Positions 26,564-34,729 of a stretch of DNA of 39,698 bases are shown here, in pieces; positions within the stretch are counted from its first letter, which is position 1, and each line of letters begins with the position of its first letter. The notes under the pieces are model-generated. The model was not told the origin of the DNA and ran no database searches. It worked only from the letters and a program-made list of their open reading frames with translations. This DNA is from Alphaproteobacteria bacterium (GTDB lineage: Bacteria; Pseudomonadota; Alphaproteobacteria; Rhodospirillales; Magnetovibrionaceae), in assembly GCA_015231605.1 (NCBI GenBank), contig JADGBG010000003.1, forward strand, positions 39,145 to 78,842, in the 5' to 3' direction. The translations under genes were made by a program, and so were the position numbers.

Positions 26564-28060
26564 ATGTCTCCATCTTCCGTCCGTAAACGCGCGGCCAAGC
26601 TCGCCAAACCCATCGCCGCGCTGAAGCAGCGCGGAAGCTATATCTATTTCTGGGAAAAGCGATGGTTTTTCATCGCGTTGGCGGTTGGCTTCGGAATGTT
26701 GTCGATGCCGCTTCCGGACGGTTTGTCGCAGCAGGCCATGTCCATCCTGACGATGAGCGTGGTCGCCACCATCCTGTTCGTCACCGAACCCGTGCCGCTG
26801 CCGACCGTGGCGTTGTTGATCATCATCGGTCAGGTGATGATCATGGGCATCGACAGCAAGATCGTGGCGCGCTCGTTGATGAGCGATAGCGTGCTGTTCA
26901 TCATGGGCTCGCTGATGCTGGCGGTGGCCGTGGTGAAACAGAAACTGGATACCCGCATCGCCTGGTTGCTGGTGAAGATGACGGGCACCAAAACGTCGCG
27001 CATCGCGTTCGGCATTTCCCTGGTGTCCGGCGTGTTGGCGTCGTTCGTCGGTGAACACACGGTGGCGGCGATGATGCTGCCGGTCGGCATCACCCTGATC
27101 CAATTGACGTCCGACGATCCGCGCAAGGTGCGCAATCTGGCCGCGGTGCTGTTGTTTTCGATTTCTTATGGCTGTTCGATCGCCGGCATCGGGACGCCGT
27201 CGGGCGGCGCGCGTAACGCCATCATGATCGGGTACTGGAAGGAATTCTTCTACGATCCCTCCAATCCCGACACGTTCAAGTACCTCGTCGATTATTTGAA
27301 ATGGATGATGTACGCGTATCCGATGTTCCTGTTGCAGGTGCCGTTCGTCACCTTGATCCTGCTGATCACGTTCCGCCCGGAATACCGCGACCTGTCCCGT
27401 GCCGTGGTCAAGCTGCGCGCCAAGGTGGAAAAGCTGGGGCCCATGAAGAGCGCCGATTGGGTCGCCATCTTCATCTTTTTCCTGGTGCTTCTGGGCTGGA
27501 TCTTCCTGTCGGCGGGCTACGGCATGGGCACCATCGCCATCCTGGGCGCCGCCGCGTTCCTGGTCGCCGGTCTGGTGGATTGGCCCGACGTGAACTCGGG
27601 CGTCAACTGGGGCGTGGTGCTGTTGTACGCCGCCGCCATTTCCATGGGGATCCAGATGAAGGACACCGGGGCCGCGGCCTGGGTCGCGGAAAACTTCCTC
27701 GCGATGCTGTCGCCCGTCGGCCTGGACAAGGGCATCGGCCTGTGGGCGGCGGTCTCCGTCCTGACCACCGGCGTCACCAACACCATGTCCAACGGCGCGG
27801 CCGTCGCGGTGCTGGGGCCGATCGTCCTCAATTTGGCGACGGCGGCCGGGGAAAGCCCGATCGTCATCGGCTTCATCACCGCCGTGTCGTCGGCGTTCGC
27901 GTACCTGACCGTGGTGGGCACTCCAGCGTGCACCATCGTCTATGCGTCGGGCTATTTGAAAACGACCGACTTCCTCACTGTGGGCTGGAAAATGGCCGTG
28001 ATGTCGACCATTATTATGTTGGCGGCGGCGGCAGTCTACTGGCCGATGCTGGGCGCCTGA
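26564..28060 (+). CDS. SLC13/DASS-family anion:cation symporter
   Basis: A 498-residue inner-membrane transporter with about 11-12 hydrophobic helices. Typical DASS blocks are VATILFVTEPVPLPTVALLI near helix 3, SYGCSIAGIGTPSGGARN in the first substrate-binding hairpin, and LTTGVTNTMSNGAAVAVLGP with AYLTVVGTPACTIVYASGYL in the second half. Substrates of the family are dicarboxylates, sulfate and related anions; this sequence does not reveal which. I chose ATG 26564, downstream of a good promoter. The frame is open further upstream but overlaps rpe out of frame. It is followed after 18 bases by a universal stress protein gene. Confidence 0.88.
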   Translation: MSPSSVRKRAAKLAKPIAALKQRGSYIYFWEKRWFFIALAVGFGMLSMPLPDGLSQQAMSILTMSVVATILFVTEPVPLPTVALLIIIGQVMIMGIDSKIVARSLMSDSVLFIMGSLMLAVAVVKQKLDTRIAWLLVKMTGTKTSRIAFGISLVSGVLASFVGEHTVAAMMLPVGITLIQLTSDDPRKVRNLAAVLLFSISYGCSIAGIGTPSGGARNAIMIGYWKEFFYDPSNPDTFKYLVDYLKWMMYAYPMFLLQVPFVTLILLITFRPEYRDLSRAVVKLRAKVEKLGPMKSADWVAIFIFFLVLLGWIFLSAGYGMGTIAILGAAAFLVAGLVDWPDVNSGVNWGVVLLYAAAISMGIQMKDTGAAAWVAENFLAMLSPVGLDKGIGLWAAVSVLTTGVTNTMSNGAAVAVLGPIVLNLATAAGESPIVIGFITAVSSAFAYLTVVGTPACTIVYASGYLKTTDFLTVGWKMAVMSTIIMLAAAAVYWPMLGA

Positions 28061-28078
28061 ACCAAGGAGACCGGTCGC

Positions 28079-29077
28079 ATGAACGATGACGTCACCGAGA
28101 CTGAACCAGCCGAGCCGGAAATCAACGATCCGGAAAAGCCAAGCAACGAGCGTTTCCGCATCATGGTTTGCATCGATGGTTCGGAAGAATCCTACAGGGG
28201 GTTGAAATACGCCGCGAAAATCGGTCAGGCCCAGGAAACGGACATCGTGCTGTGCTACGTCCGCCCCATCGACCAGGGGCTGAACACCGACGGCATGAAC
28301 ATGAGCATCGCGCGCGGCAACATGCTGGAATGGGGCATTGAGCTTCCGGGCATCAAATACCTCAAGCAGGGCCGCGATCTCCTTCTGGCGTCGGGTTACA
28401 TGGGCGACGACTGGGACGAGGAGGCGTTTCACACCGACATCGCCGGCAGCAGCACGGGCGACAACAAGATCGAATACACGTCCGCGTCCGGCAAGAAGAT
28501 CGTGTTGAAGCTGAAGGTCGCCCGCGACGTGGCTTCGGGCATCCTGGATCAGTGGGAATTGGGCCACTACGACCTGATCATCATCGGCGCGTCCTCCAAC
28601 TGGGCCAGCAGCAACACGTTCAAGAACTTCTTCGACCCGGCCATTGCCGAGAAGATCGCCATCCATGCGCCGTGTTCCGTGCTGGTCGCGCGCGAACTGG
28701 AAACCGGCCACGGCCACTTGATCTGCACCGACGGTTCCGAAGCCGCCAATTTCGCCGTCAAGAAAGACGCCTATATCGCCAGCCACTGCCAATGTCCCAT
28801 CACCCTGATGTCGGTGGCGTTGGACGTGGAAAGCGAAGAGGCCGCCAGGAAAACCGTCGCCGACGCCAAGGCCATGCTCAACGACATGGGCGTGGAGGTG
28901 AAGGAAACCTTCATCCGCACCGGCGATCCGGTGACGGAAATCATCGAATCCGGGCCGGACTACTCGCTGATCGTGATGGCGGACAGCGGCAAGACCGGTC
29001 TCGAGCGTTTTTTCGGGGGCTCGGTCGCTCTCAAGGTCATTCAGAACGCCTACAACTCGGTCATGATCGTGCGTTGA
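28079..29077 (+). CDS. tandem universal stress protein
   Basis: A 332-residue cytoplasmic protein with two UspA-type domains. The first runs from about residue 26 (RFRIMVCIDGSEESYRGLKY) to HAPCSVLVAREL near residue 212. The second starts at HLICTDGSEAANFA and ends NAYNSVMIVR. The first domain has an insert of about 50 residues (IKYLKQGRDLLLASGYMGDD...). The Usp domain nucleotide loop GxxGxxxxxxxxGS is only partly kept. It lies between two SLC13-type transporter genes, so it may be a regulatory partner of the transporters. That is inference from position. Confidence 0.85.
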   Translation: MNDDVTETEPAEPEINDPEKPSNERFRIMVCIDGSEESYRGLKYAAKIGQAQETDIVLCYVRPIDQGLNTDGMNMSIARGNMLEWGIELPGIKYLKQGRDLLLASGYMGDDWDEEAFHTDIAGSSTGDNKIEYTSASGKKIVLKLKVARDVASGILDQWELGHYDLIIIGASSNWASSNTFKNFFDPAIAEKIAIHAPCSVLVARELETGHGHLICTDGSEAANFAVKKDAYIASHCQCPITLMSVALDVESEEAARKTVADAKAMLNDMGVEVKETFIRTGDPVTEIIESGPDYSLIVMADSGKTGLERFFGGSVALKVIQNAYNSVMIVR

Positions 29078-29186
29078 GGGCGTTGCAAGGTTGAACCGTG
29101 GCCTCGTCTTCGGACCGGGCCGTGGGGCAAGTCATAAATCTTAACCCGTCGGTCGTCGAAGGTGACGCCCGATATCCAAGCAGGTA

Positions 29187-31151
29187 ATGCCCGTCATGTC
29201 TTTTTTAAGTTCATTGTCTCCGAAAAAATTGATCGCCGCCGCGGTCTTCATCGTGCTTGGCTTGTCCTTCGCCTCCGTGGCGCCAAGCATTGAAATCGCC
29301 TGGGTCGGCGCCATCTTGCTGTTGACCGTCTACCTGTTCGCCTTCGAGATCGTGGGCGTCGACGTGGCCGCGATCAGCATCATGGTGCTGCTGGGATTGT
29401 CCTCGATGTTCGCCCCGGCCATGGGGTTGGAGAAAGGCCTGGTTTCGACGGATCACTTGTTTGACGGCTTCTCGTCCAACGCCGTCATTTCCATTATCGC
29501 CGTGATGATCATCGGCGCGGGGTTGGACAAGACCGGCATCATGAGCAAGGTGGCGGCCTTTATCCTCAAATATGGCGGCAGCACGGAAGGGCGCATCATT
29601 CCGATCATCTCCAGCACGGTCGGGTTCATTTCCTCTTTCATGCAGAACGTCGGCGCCGCCGCCCTGTTCCTGCCGGTCGTATCGCGCATTTCGGCCCGCA
29701 CGGGGCTGCCGATGTCGCGTCTTTTGATGCCGATGGGATTTTGCGCCATTCTTGGCGGCACCATCACGATGGTCGGTTCCAGCCCGCTGATTTTGCTCAA
29801 CGACCTGATTCTTACCTCCAACAAGGTCTTGCCGCCTGAACAGCAGATGGAAACCTGGTCGCTGTTTTCCGTCACCCCGGTCGGTCTTGCCCTGGTCACC
29901 ACCGGTATCCTCTATTTCGTCCTCGCCGGACGCTTCGTGCTGCCCGCCAACAAGGGCGAGGAGGGGGGCGCCTTTCAGTCCAAGAAGGACTACCTCAGCA
30001 GCGTCTACGGCGTTGGCTATGAGCTTTATGAAATCGAGATCACCGCGGACAGCACGCTGCTCGGCAAAACCATGGATGAGCTCGAGTTCGATCACCCCAT
30101 TCGTGTCGTCGCCATCAAGAAAGCCGACGGCATTCACATCGGCGCCCTGGGCGTCGATCGCAACGTGGTGATCGAGGTCGGAAACGTGCTCGCTGTGCTC
30201 ATCGCCACGGATATCTATGAGTATTTCCTCAAAGCCACCAAAATCCACGTGAAACCGGACCTGGTGGTGTTCAATGAGAGCCTGGCCGCGACCAAGGCCG
30301 GCATCGCCGAAGTGGTCATTCCGCCGAGCTCCAAGCTGATCGGCAAAAGCGCCCGCGACATCTGGATGCGCAAGACCACCGGCCTGTCCTTGCTGGCCAT
30401 CAACCGCGGCGGCGAAACCATCGCCCGCGAAGGGGGCGGGGTGCGGGACATTCCCTTCATGTCGGGCGACGCGCTGGTGGTCCACACCACCTGGGCCGAT
30501 TTGGCGCATTTGAAGAGGAACGATGATTTCCTGATCCTGACCACCGAATTCCCGCACGAGGAAGAACGCCCCCACAAGGTTCTTCCGGCGTTGGTGTTCT
30601 TCCTGATCGCGCTGTCGATGATCCTGTTCACCGACCTGCGCCTTTCGGTCGCGTTGCTGACCGGCGCCATGGGCATGATTCTGTCCAGGGTGTTGACCAT
30701 CGACGAGGCCTACCGCGCCGTCAGTTGGAAGACGGTGTTTCTGCTGGCCAGTCTGATCCCCTTGGGCCTGGCCGTGGAATCGAGCGGCACCGCCGCCTAT
30801 ATCGCCAATCAGACCCTGAACTTGTTGGGCGGCGTACCGGCCTGGGGGCTGCAGGTGGCCGTCGCGGTGCTGGCCACCTTCTTTACCCTGGTGATGTCGA
30901 ATGTCGGGGCCACCGTGTTGCTGGTTCCCCTGGCGGTCAACATTGCGTTGGGGGCGGGCGCGGATCCGGCGGTTTTCGCCCTGACCGTCGCCATCGCCAC
31001 GTCCAACTCGTTCTTGATCCCGACCCACCAGGTCAACGCCTTGATCATGGGGCCGGCCGGTTACCGGGTGCCCGACTTCATGAAAGCCGGCGGCATCATG
31101 ACCGTTCTGTTCCTTGTGGTTTCGCTGACGGTGATGAACCTGGTGTTCTAG
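29187..31151 (+). CDS. SLC13-type permease with RCK_C (TrkA-C) domains
   Basis: A 654-residue membrane protein. Helices occupy about residues 15-250. The soluble middle (about 270-455) has two TrkA-C-like domains, starting near YELYEIEITADSTLLGKTMD and AEVVIPPSSKLIGKSARDIW. A second membrane bundle follows. The motifs SFMQNVGAAALFLPV and TLVMSNVGATVLLVPLAVN are the SLC13 hairpins. This is the layout of SAC1-like sulfur-anion transporters. It starts 109 bases after the Usp gene. In a sulfur oxidiser it might move sulfate or thiosulfate across the inner membrane, but the direction and substrate are not visible in the sequence. Confidence 0.88.
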   Translation: MPVMSFLSSLSPKKLIAAAVFIVLGLSFASVAPSIEIAWVGAILLLTVYLFAFEIVGVDVAAISIMVLLGLSSMFAPAMGLEKGLVSTDHLFDGFSSNAVISIIAVMIIGAGLDKTGIMSKVAAFILKYGGSTEGRIIPIISSTVGFISSFMQNVGAAALFLPVVSRISARTGLPMSRLLMPMGFCAILGGTITMVGSSPLILLNDLILTSNKVLPPEQQMETWSLFSVTPVGLALVTTGILYFVLAGRFVLPANKGEEGGAFQSKKDYLSSVYGVGYELYEIEITADSTLLGKTMDELEFDHPIRVVAIKKADGIHIGALGVDRNVVIEVGNVLAVLIATDIYEYFLKATKIHVKPDLVVFNESLAATKAGIAEVVIPPSSKLIGKSARDIWMRKTTGLSLLAINRGGETIAREGGGVRDIPFMSGDALVVHTTWADLAHLKRNDDFLILTTEFPHEEERPHKVLPALVFFLIALSMILFTDLRLSVALLTGAMGMILSRVLTIDEAYRAVSWKTVFLLASLIPLGLAVESSGTAAYIANQTLNLLGGVPAWGLQVAVAVLATFFTLVMSNVGATVLLVPLAVNIALGAGADPAVFALTVAIATSNSFLIPTHQVNALIMGPAGYRVPDFMKAGGIMTVLFLVVSLTVMNLVF

Positions 31152-31204
31152 GCGATCGGGAACGGCCTTTTCGCTTGCCGCGACGGGGCGTGTCGGTCCA
31201 CACT

Positions 31205-31400
31205 GATGATGCATGGGTTCCAGGGCCGCCAAGCGGCCCGGATCAAAAGGGAACGCGGTAGGGATGACCTTGACGGGTCCCGATCCGCGGCTGCCCCCGC
31301 AACTGTGAACGGCGAGTCGCCCGCATCACGCCACTGGCCCCTGGTGGGCTGGGAAGGCGCGGGAGGACCCAGACCCGTGAGCCAGGAGACCTGCCCATGT
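31205..31400 (+). ncRNA. cobalamin (AdoCbl) riboswitch
   Basis: The conserved elements are in order: GGGTTCC near 31215, GGGAACGCGG, the core GCTGCCCCCGCAACTGTG (31290s-31300s), then GCCACTGG, GGGAAGGC, and the B12 box GAGCCAGGAGACCTGCC ending about 31396. Downstream, GGCCGCC (31408-31414) can pair with GGCGGCC (31424-31430), a probable expression platform before the CbiM-like gene. Confidence 0.95.
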
Positions 31401-31463
31401 TGAGAGCGGCCGCCCGTTGGGATGGCGGCCTCGTTCAGTACGGTGGGTGCGAAAGGAAAAAAT

Positions 31464-32132
31464 ATGCACATCGAACCTGGATTCGTTACGCCGGCGAAGG
31501 TCCTTATGGCCAACGCCGGCGCTTTGACCGTGGTCGCCTGGGCCGCGAAGGATCACCTCAAGTCGCTTTCCGAGCTGCCGTGGATGGCGGCCAAGACCGT
31601 TTTGGCCGCGGCTTTCTTCACGGTCTTTATGCAAAGCTTCCACATGCCCGTGGGACCGTCGGAGCTCCACTTCGTCGGCGCCATGGCGATCTACTTGACG
31701 CTGGGCTTCCTGCCCACGCTGTTGGGCTTTGGTCTTGGCCTGGCGGTGCAGGGCGCGCTGTTCGCCCCGGCCGACCTCGTCCATCTGGGCGTCAATGCCC
31801 TGTCCCTGATGGCCCCGCTGGTCGCGGTGCACTATGCGGGCGGGCGCAGGATGTTCGACGGCGGCCGCGCCCCGCGCGTGAACTGGTCCAACATCGTTAA
31901 GCTGGACGCCGCCTATTATTCCGGCGTCACCGCGATGGTGGGCTTCTGGCTGTGGTTCGGCGGCGAGCAGACCGCCTTCGCCGACTGGCTGGCGTTCGCC
32001 GCGTCCTATGCGGCGGTGGTGGCCGTGGAACCCTTCGTCACCCTGGCCGCCGTCAAGGCGTTGAAGGCCGCCGAGGGACAGGGCTGGGTGCGCCGTCTGT
32101 TCACGACCGGCGCGCTGAATACCGCCAACTGA
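31464..32132 (+). CDS. CbiM-like cobalt transporter (ECF-type permease)
   Basis: A 222-residue membrane protein. It begins MHIEPGFVTPAKVL; the N-terminal Met-His pair is the metal-binding start of the CbiM/NikM family. The family helix block HMPVGPSELHFVGA also carries conserved His and GPSE. About seven hydrophobic helices are visible. An alternative start further upstream (31422) would mask His2, so I use ATG 31464, just after GAAAGGA. It lies directly behind a cobalamin riboswitch, which supports a cobalt role. There are no CbiN, CbiQ or CbiO genes beside it, matching the solo alphaproteobacterial form. Confidence 0.9.
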   Translation: MHIEPGFVTPAKVLMANAGALTVVAWAAKDHLKSLSELPWMAAKTVLAAAFFTVFMQSFHMPVGPSELHFVGAMAIYLTLGFLPTLLGFGLGLAVQGALFAPADLVHLGVNALSLMAPLVAVHYAGGRRMFDGGRAPRVNWSNIVKLDAAYYSGVTAMVGFWLWFGGEQTAFADWLAFAASYAAVVAVEPFVTLAAVKALKAAEGQGWVRRLFTTGALNTAN

Positions 32133-32151
32133 GGCCTAACGCCGAAAAGGA

Positions 32152-32183
32152 AAAGGCCGGCTCTTCGGGGCCGGCCTTTTTGT
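32152..32183. terminator. bidirectional terminator between cbiM-like and arsR-like genes
   Basis: AAAAGGCCGGC pairs with GCCGGCCTTTTT (32152-32182). The symmetric A/T tails serve both strands. Confidence 0.9.
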
Positions 32184-32185
32184 CG

Positions 32186-32503
32186 TCAGCAGCACTTCTT
32201 TTCATCGGGGTTGAAGATGGCATACAGCACCTCGATGATGGCCTTGGGCCGGTTGCCGTTGATCGAGTAATAAATGTTTTGGGATTCGCGTCGCGTCAGG
32301 ACCAACCCGTGTTCGCGCAGCACCGCGAGATGCTGGGACAGGGCGGATTGGCTGAGACTGGTCATGCTGTCCAACTGTCCGGCGGTCATTTCTCCGTGCA
32401 GCAATTGGCACAGAATCATCAGCCGGGTTTCATTGCTCATGGCCTTCAGGAGTTCACTGGCCGATTGGGCGTTTTCCTGCATGCGGGAGATATCGAGTTC
32501 CAT
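32186..32503 (-). CDS. ArsR/SmtB-family repressor, SqrR/BigR-like
   Basis: A 105-residue winged-helix regulator: ELLKAMSNETRLMILCQLLH, then MTAGQLDSMTSLSQSALSQH (HTH) and the wing TRRESQNIYYSI. The sequence around Cys32 (MILCQLLHGEM) matches persulfide-sensing SqrR/BigR proteins. Those have a second cysteine about 66 residues later. Here that place is Asn98, but the protein ends in Cys104-Cys105 six residues further on. The start is ATG 32503. It is transcribed divergently from the DsrE-like/SoxW-like genes, so it probably represses them when sulfide or persulfide is absent. Confidence 0.85.
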   Translation of the reverse strand: MELDISRMQENAQSASELLKAMSNETRLMILCQLLHGEMTAGQLDSMTSLSQSALSQHLAVLREHGLVLTRRESQNIYYSINGNRPKAIIEVLYAIFNPDEKKCC

Positions 32504-32639
32504 TGCCGACCTGCTTTCGGAGCGGTTTTTGTTTTTATAAGTTTTCTCTAATATTTTCAAGGTGTCAAGCATCCGCTGGGAAAAACGAACCGAATTCGAT
32601 AAAGTGGTTCTGCTGGGGATGTAAAATGAGGAGGTGACG
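32504..32639. promoter_or_regulatory. divergent promoter/operator gap
   Basis: A 136-base gap between the ArsR-like and DsrE-like genes. It is AT-rich at 32526-32562 and carries the palindrome CGAATTCG at 32591-32598. The site is a candidate operator for the ArsR-like protein. No confident -35/-10 pair. Confidence 0.4.
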
Positions 32640-33080
32640 ATGCGCTCGACACTGTTTGCACTGATTGCCGCGATGACTGTCTTGGGTTCGGCGGTGACCG
32701 CCCGGGCCGGGACCCTGGCCGAACCGGCCCCCAGCATCGATAATCCGCGCATGGTCGTGCTGACGCTCAATGAAAAGGACGACAAGCGGGTCAACGCGGT
32801 GCTGAGCAACGCGATCAACATCCAGAAATTTTACGGCGCGGACAATGTGATGATCGCGATCGTGGCCTACGGCCCCGGCATCTGGTCGGTGCTTGCGGAT
32901 TCGCCGGTCAAGGCGCGGGTGGAAAGCCTGATGATGTATGACGTGGAATTCATCGCGTGCGGCAACACGCTGGAATCCATTCATCGGGACGATCTGCTGG
33001 AAGGGGTGGAGCGGGTCCAGGCGGGCCTGCCCGAGATCATTGAGCGTCGGCTGTCGGGCTGGGTGGACCTCAATCCTTGA
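32640..33080 (+). CDS. periplasmic DsrE-like protein
   Basis: A 146-residue protein with a Sec signal peptide (cleavage near VTARAGT), so its DsrE-type alpha/beta domain acts in the periplasm. Blocks are RMVVLTLNEKDDKRVNAVLS, KFYGADNVMIAIVAYGPGI and MMYDVEFIACGNTL. The single Cys in ACGNT is the conserved sulfur-carrying residue of this family. A strong AGGAGG site precedes ATG 32640, so the in-frame GTG at 32634 is not used. It opens the plus-strand group with SoxW-like and hydrolase genes. It is probably a sulfur-trafficking protein, but the partner is unproven. Confidence 0.85.
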   Translation: MRSTLFALIAAMTVLGSAVTARAGTLAEPAPSIDNPRMVVLTLNEKDDKRVNAVLSNAINIQKFYGADNVMIAIVAYGPGIWSVLADSPVKARVESLMMYDVEFIACGNTLESIHRDDLLEGVERVQAGLPEIIERRLSGWVDLNP

Positions 33081-33150
33081 CGATTCTTCTTGTTTCCGGA
33101 ACCGGAGACCCAATATCAGACGGTAATCAACGAACTTGGGGAGGGTTTGG

Positions 33151-33819
33151 ATGATCCAGCATTTGACGCGTGCGATTTTGGTGATGGGGATGCTTGCGAC
33201 CCCCGCCGTCGCCCAGTCTGGGGAAGCGCACTTGCCGAGCCTTCCGTCCTCTGCAGTGAGCGAGGACGGTCTTCATATCGAGCCCTGGTTCAAGTCCAGC
33301 TTCTTGGATTTGCGCGAAGATTTGACCGAGGCCCAGGCATCGGGCAAGCGCCTGATGATCGTGTGGGAGCAAAAGGGCTGTCCCTATTGCAAGAAACTGC
33401 ATGACGTGAACCTGCGCATTCCCAGGGTCGCGGACGCCGTGCGGCGCGATTTCGAACCCATCCAGTTGAACCTGTGGGGATCGCGCGAAGTCACCGACTT
33501 CGATGGCGAGGTTTTGCAGGAACGCGACCTGGCCGCCAAGTGGGGCATCATGTTCACGCCGACCTTGCAATTCTTCCCGGCCACGCTCCAAGAGGTGGGC
33601 GACAAGCCCGGCGACAAGGCCGAAGTCGTGCGGATTCCCGGCTATTTCAAGCCGTTCCATTTCTATTTCCTGCTGCGCTACGCCAAAACCGGCGCGTATG
33701 CCCAGCAACCCAGTTTCCAGCGGTGGCTGGGATCCATCGGCGAAGCCCTGGATGAAAAGGGCGTGCACTATGACATCTACGCCGATGCGCTTCCGGCGGC
33801 GCTGCCAGACGACCTGTAA
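33151..33819 (+). CDS. soxW: SoxW-like periplasmic thioredoxin
   Basis: A 222-residue protein with a Sec signal peptide (MIQHLTRAILVMGMLATPAVA). The thioredoxin-like fold has the redox pair CPYC (Cys77 and Cys80) in MIVWEQKGCPYCKKLHDVNL, then GIMFTPTLQFFP carrying the cis-proline. This layout matches SoxW of thiosulfate-oxidation clusters, which receives electrons from CcdA/SoxV and keeps Sox thiols reduced. The start is ATG 33151 after GGGAGGG. The CcdA-like gene lies 900 bases downstream on the other strand, completing the likely pair. Confidence 0.85.
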   Translation: MIQHLTRAILVMGMLATPAVAQSGEAHLPSLPSSAVSEDGLHIEPWFKSSFLDLREDLTEAQASGKRLMIVWEQKGCPYCKKLHDVNLRIPRVADAVRRDFEPIQLNLWGSREVTDFDGEVLQERDLAAKWGIMFTPTLQFFPATLQEVGDKPGDKAEVVRIPGYFKPFHFYFLLRYAKTGAYAQQPSFQRWLGSIGEALDEKGVHYDIYADALPAALPDDL

Positions 33820-33846
33820 TCTTATGTGTGGGGGAGGACCTGCGAC

Positions 33847-34671
33847 ATGTGTGATCTTTTCGGTTGTGGCGACACGCCGTCCAACAAGCCCTTGCCGGAC
33901 GTGACGTCGGAGGACCGGCGCAATTTCCTGAAGGGTTTGGCGGCGTTACCCCTTGCCACCGTCCTGGCTTATCCGGATTTGGCCCACGCCGCGGGCACGG
34001 CGCTTGCGGACGTGCGCGTGCCGACCGCGTCCGGCGGCGAGGCCATCGGCGTCATCGCCACGCCGGCCAAGACTCCGGCCCCGGCGGTGCTGTTGATTCA
34101 CGAATGGTGGGGGCTCAACGACCAGATCAAGGCCGTGGCCGCTGAATTCGCCAACCAGGGCTACATTGCGCTGGCGGTCGATATGTACGGCGGCCAGGTT
34201 GCCACGGACCGAGACGGGGCCATGGCGTTGATGAAGGGCGTCGATGGCGCAAAGGGCACCGAACAACTCGTGACCCTGATCGAACACCTGCGCACGCATC
34301 CGCAGGGAACCGGCAAGGTGGGCACGGTCGGCTGGTGTTTCGGCGGCGGTTGGTCGCTGGACGCGTCCATCGCCGTTCCGGTCGACGCGACGGTGATTTA
34401 TTACGGCCGTTGCGCCAAGACCCCGGAGCAGCTCGCCACCCTCGACAGCCCCGTCCTGGGCCATTTCGGCACGTTGGACACCAACATCAACGCCGAAATG
34501 GTCGGAACATTCGAAAAGTCCATGGCGGCGGCTGGCAAGACCGATCTGACGGTGCACTGGTACGAAGCCAATCATGCCTTCGCCAACCCCACCGGATCGC
34601 GCTATGACGAGGAAGACGCCAAACTGGCCTGGGACAGGACCTTGGCCTTCTATGCCAAGCACCTGATGTAG
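33847..34671 (+). CDS. Tat-exported dienelactone hydrolase family protein
   Basis: A 274-residue alpha/beta hydrolase. An unusual N-terminus MCDLFGCGDTPSNKP with two cysteines comes before a Tat-type motif (DRRNFLKGLAALPLATVLA). The catalytic domain has VLLIHEWWGLNDQIKAVAAE, the nucleophile elbow GWCFGGGWSL with Cys, and the histidine in YEANHAFANP, as in dienelactone hydrolases. A GGGAGG site precedes ATG 33847. It is cotranscribed with the SoxW-like gene. The substrate in a sulfur cluster is unknown; it may be a thioester or another periplasmic ester. Confidence 0.88.
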   Translation: MCDLFGCGDTPSNKPLPDVTSEDRRNFLKGLAALPLATVLAYPDLAHAAGTALADVRVPTASGGEAIGVIATPAKTPAPAVLLIHEWWGLNDQIKAVAAEFANQGYIALAVDMYGGQVATDRDGAMALMKGVDGAKGTEQLVTLIEHLRTHPQGTGKVGTVGWCFGGGWSLDASIAVPVDATVIYYGRCAKTPEQLATLDSPVLGHFGTLDTNINAEMVGTFEKSMAAAGKTDLTVHWYEANHAFANPTGSRYDEEDAKLAWDRTLAFYAKHLM

Positions 34672-34697
34672 GTCGGATACGGAAATCCAATACGATA

Positions 34698-34722
34698 AGG
34701 GGGGCTTCGCTGGAGCCCCCCT
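34698..34722. terminator. hairpin between convergent hydrolase and ccdA genes
   Basis: GGGGGGCT pairs with AGCCCCCC around TCGCTGG. The T-tract is weak. Confidence 0.6.
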
Positions 34723-34729
34723 GTGTCGT

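Noticed and set aside
26453-28792. 779-residue minus-strand frame opposite DASS and Usp genes
   Set aside because: Crosses two real plus-strand genes and has no recognisable fold.
29211-31232. 673-residue minus-strand frame opposite the SLC13/RCK_C gene
   Set aside because: His/Gln/Asp-rich composition, no domain, and the plus strand is a clear transporter.
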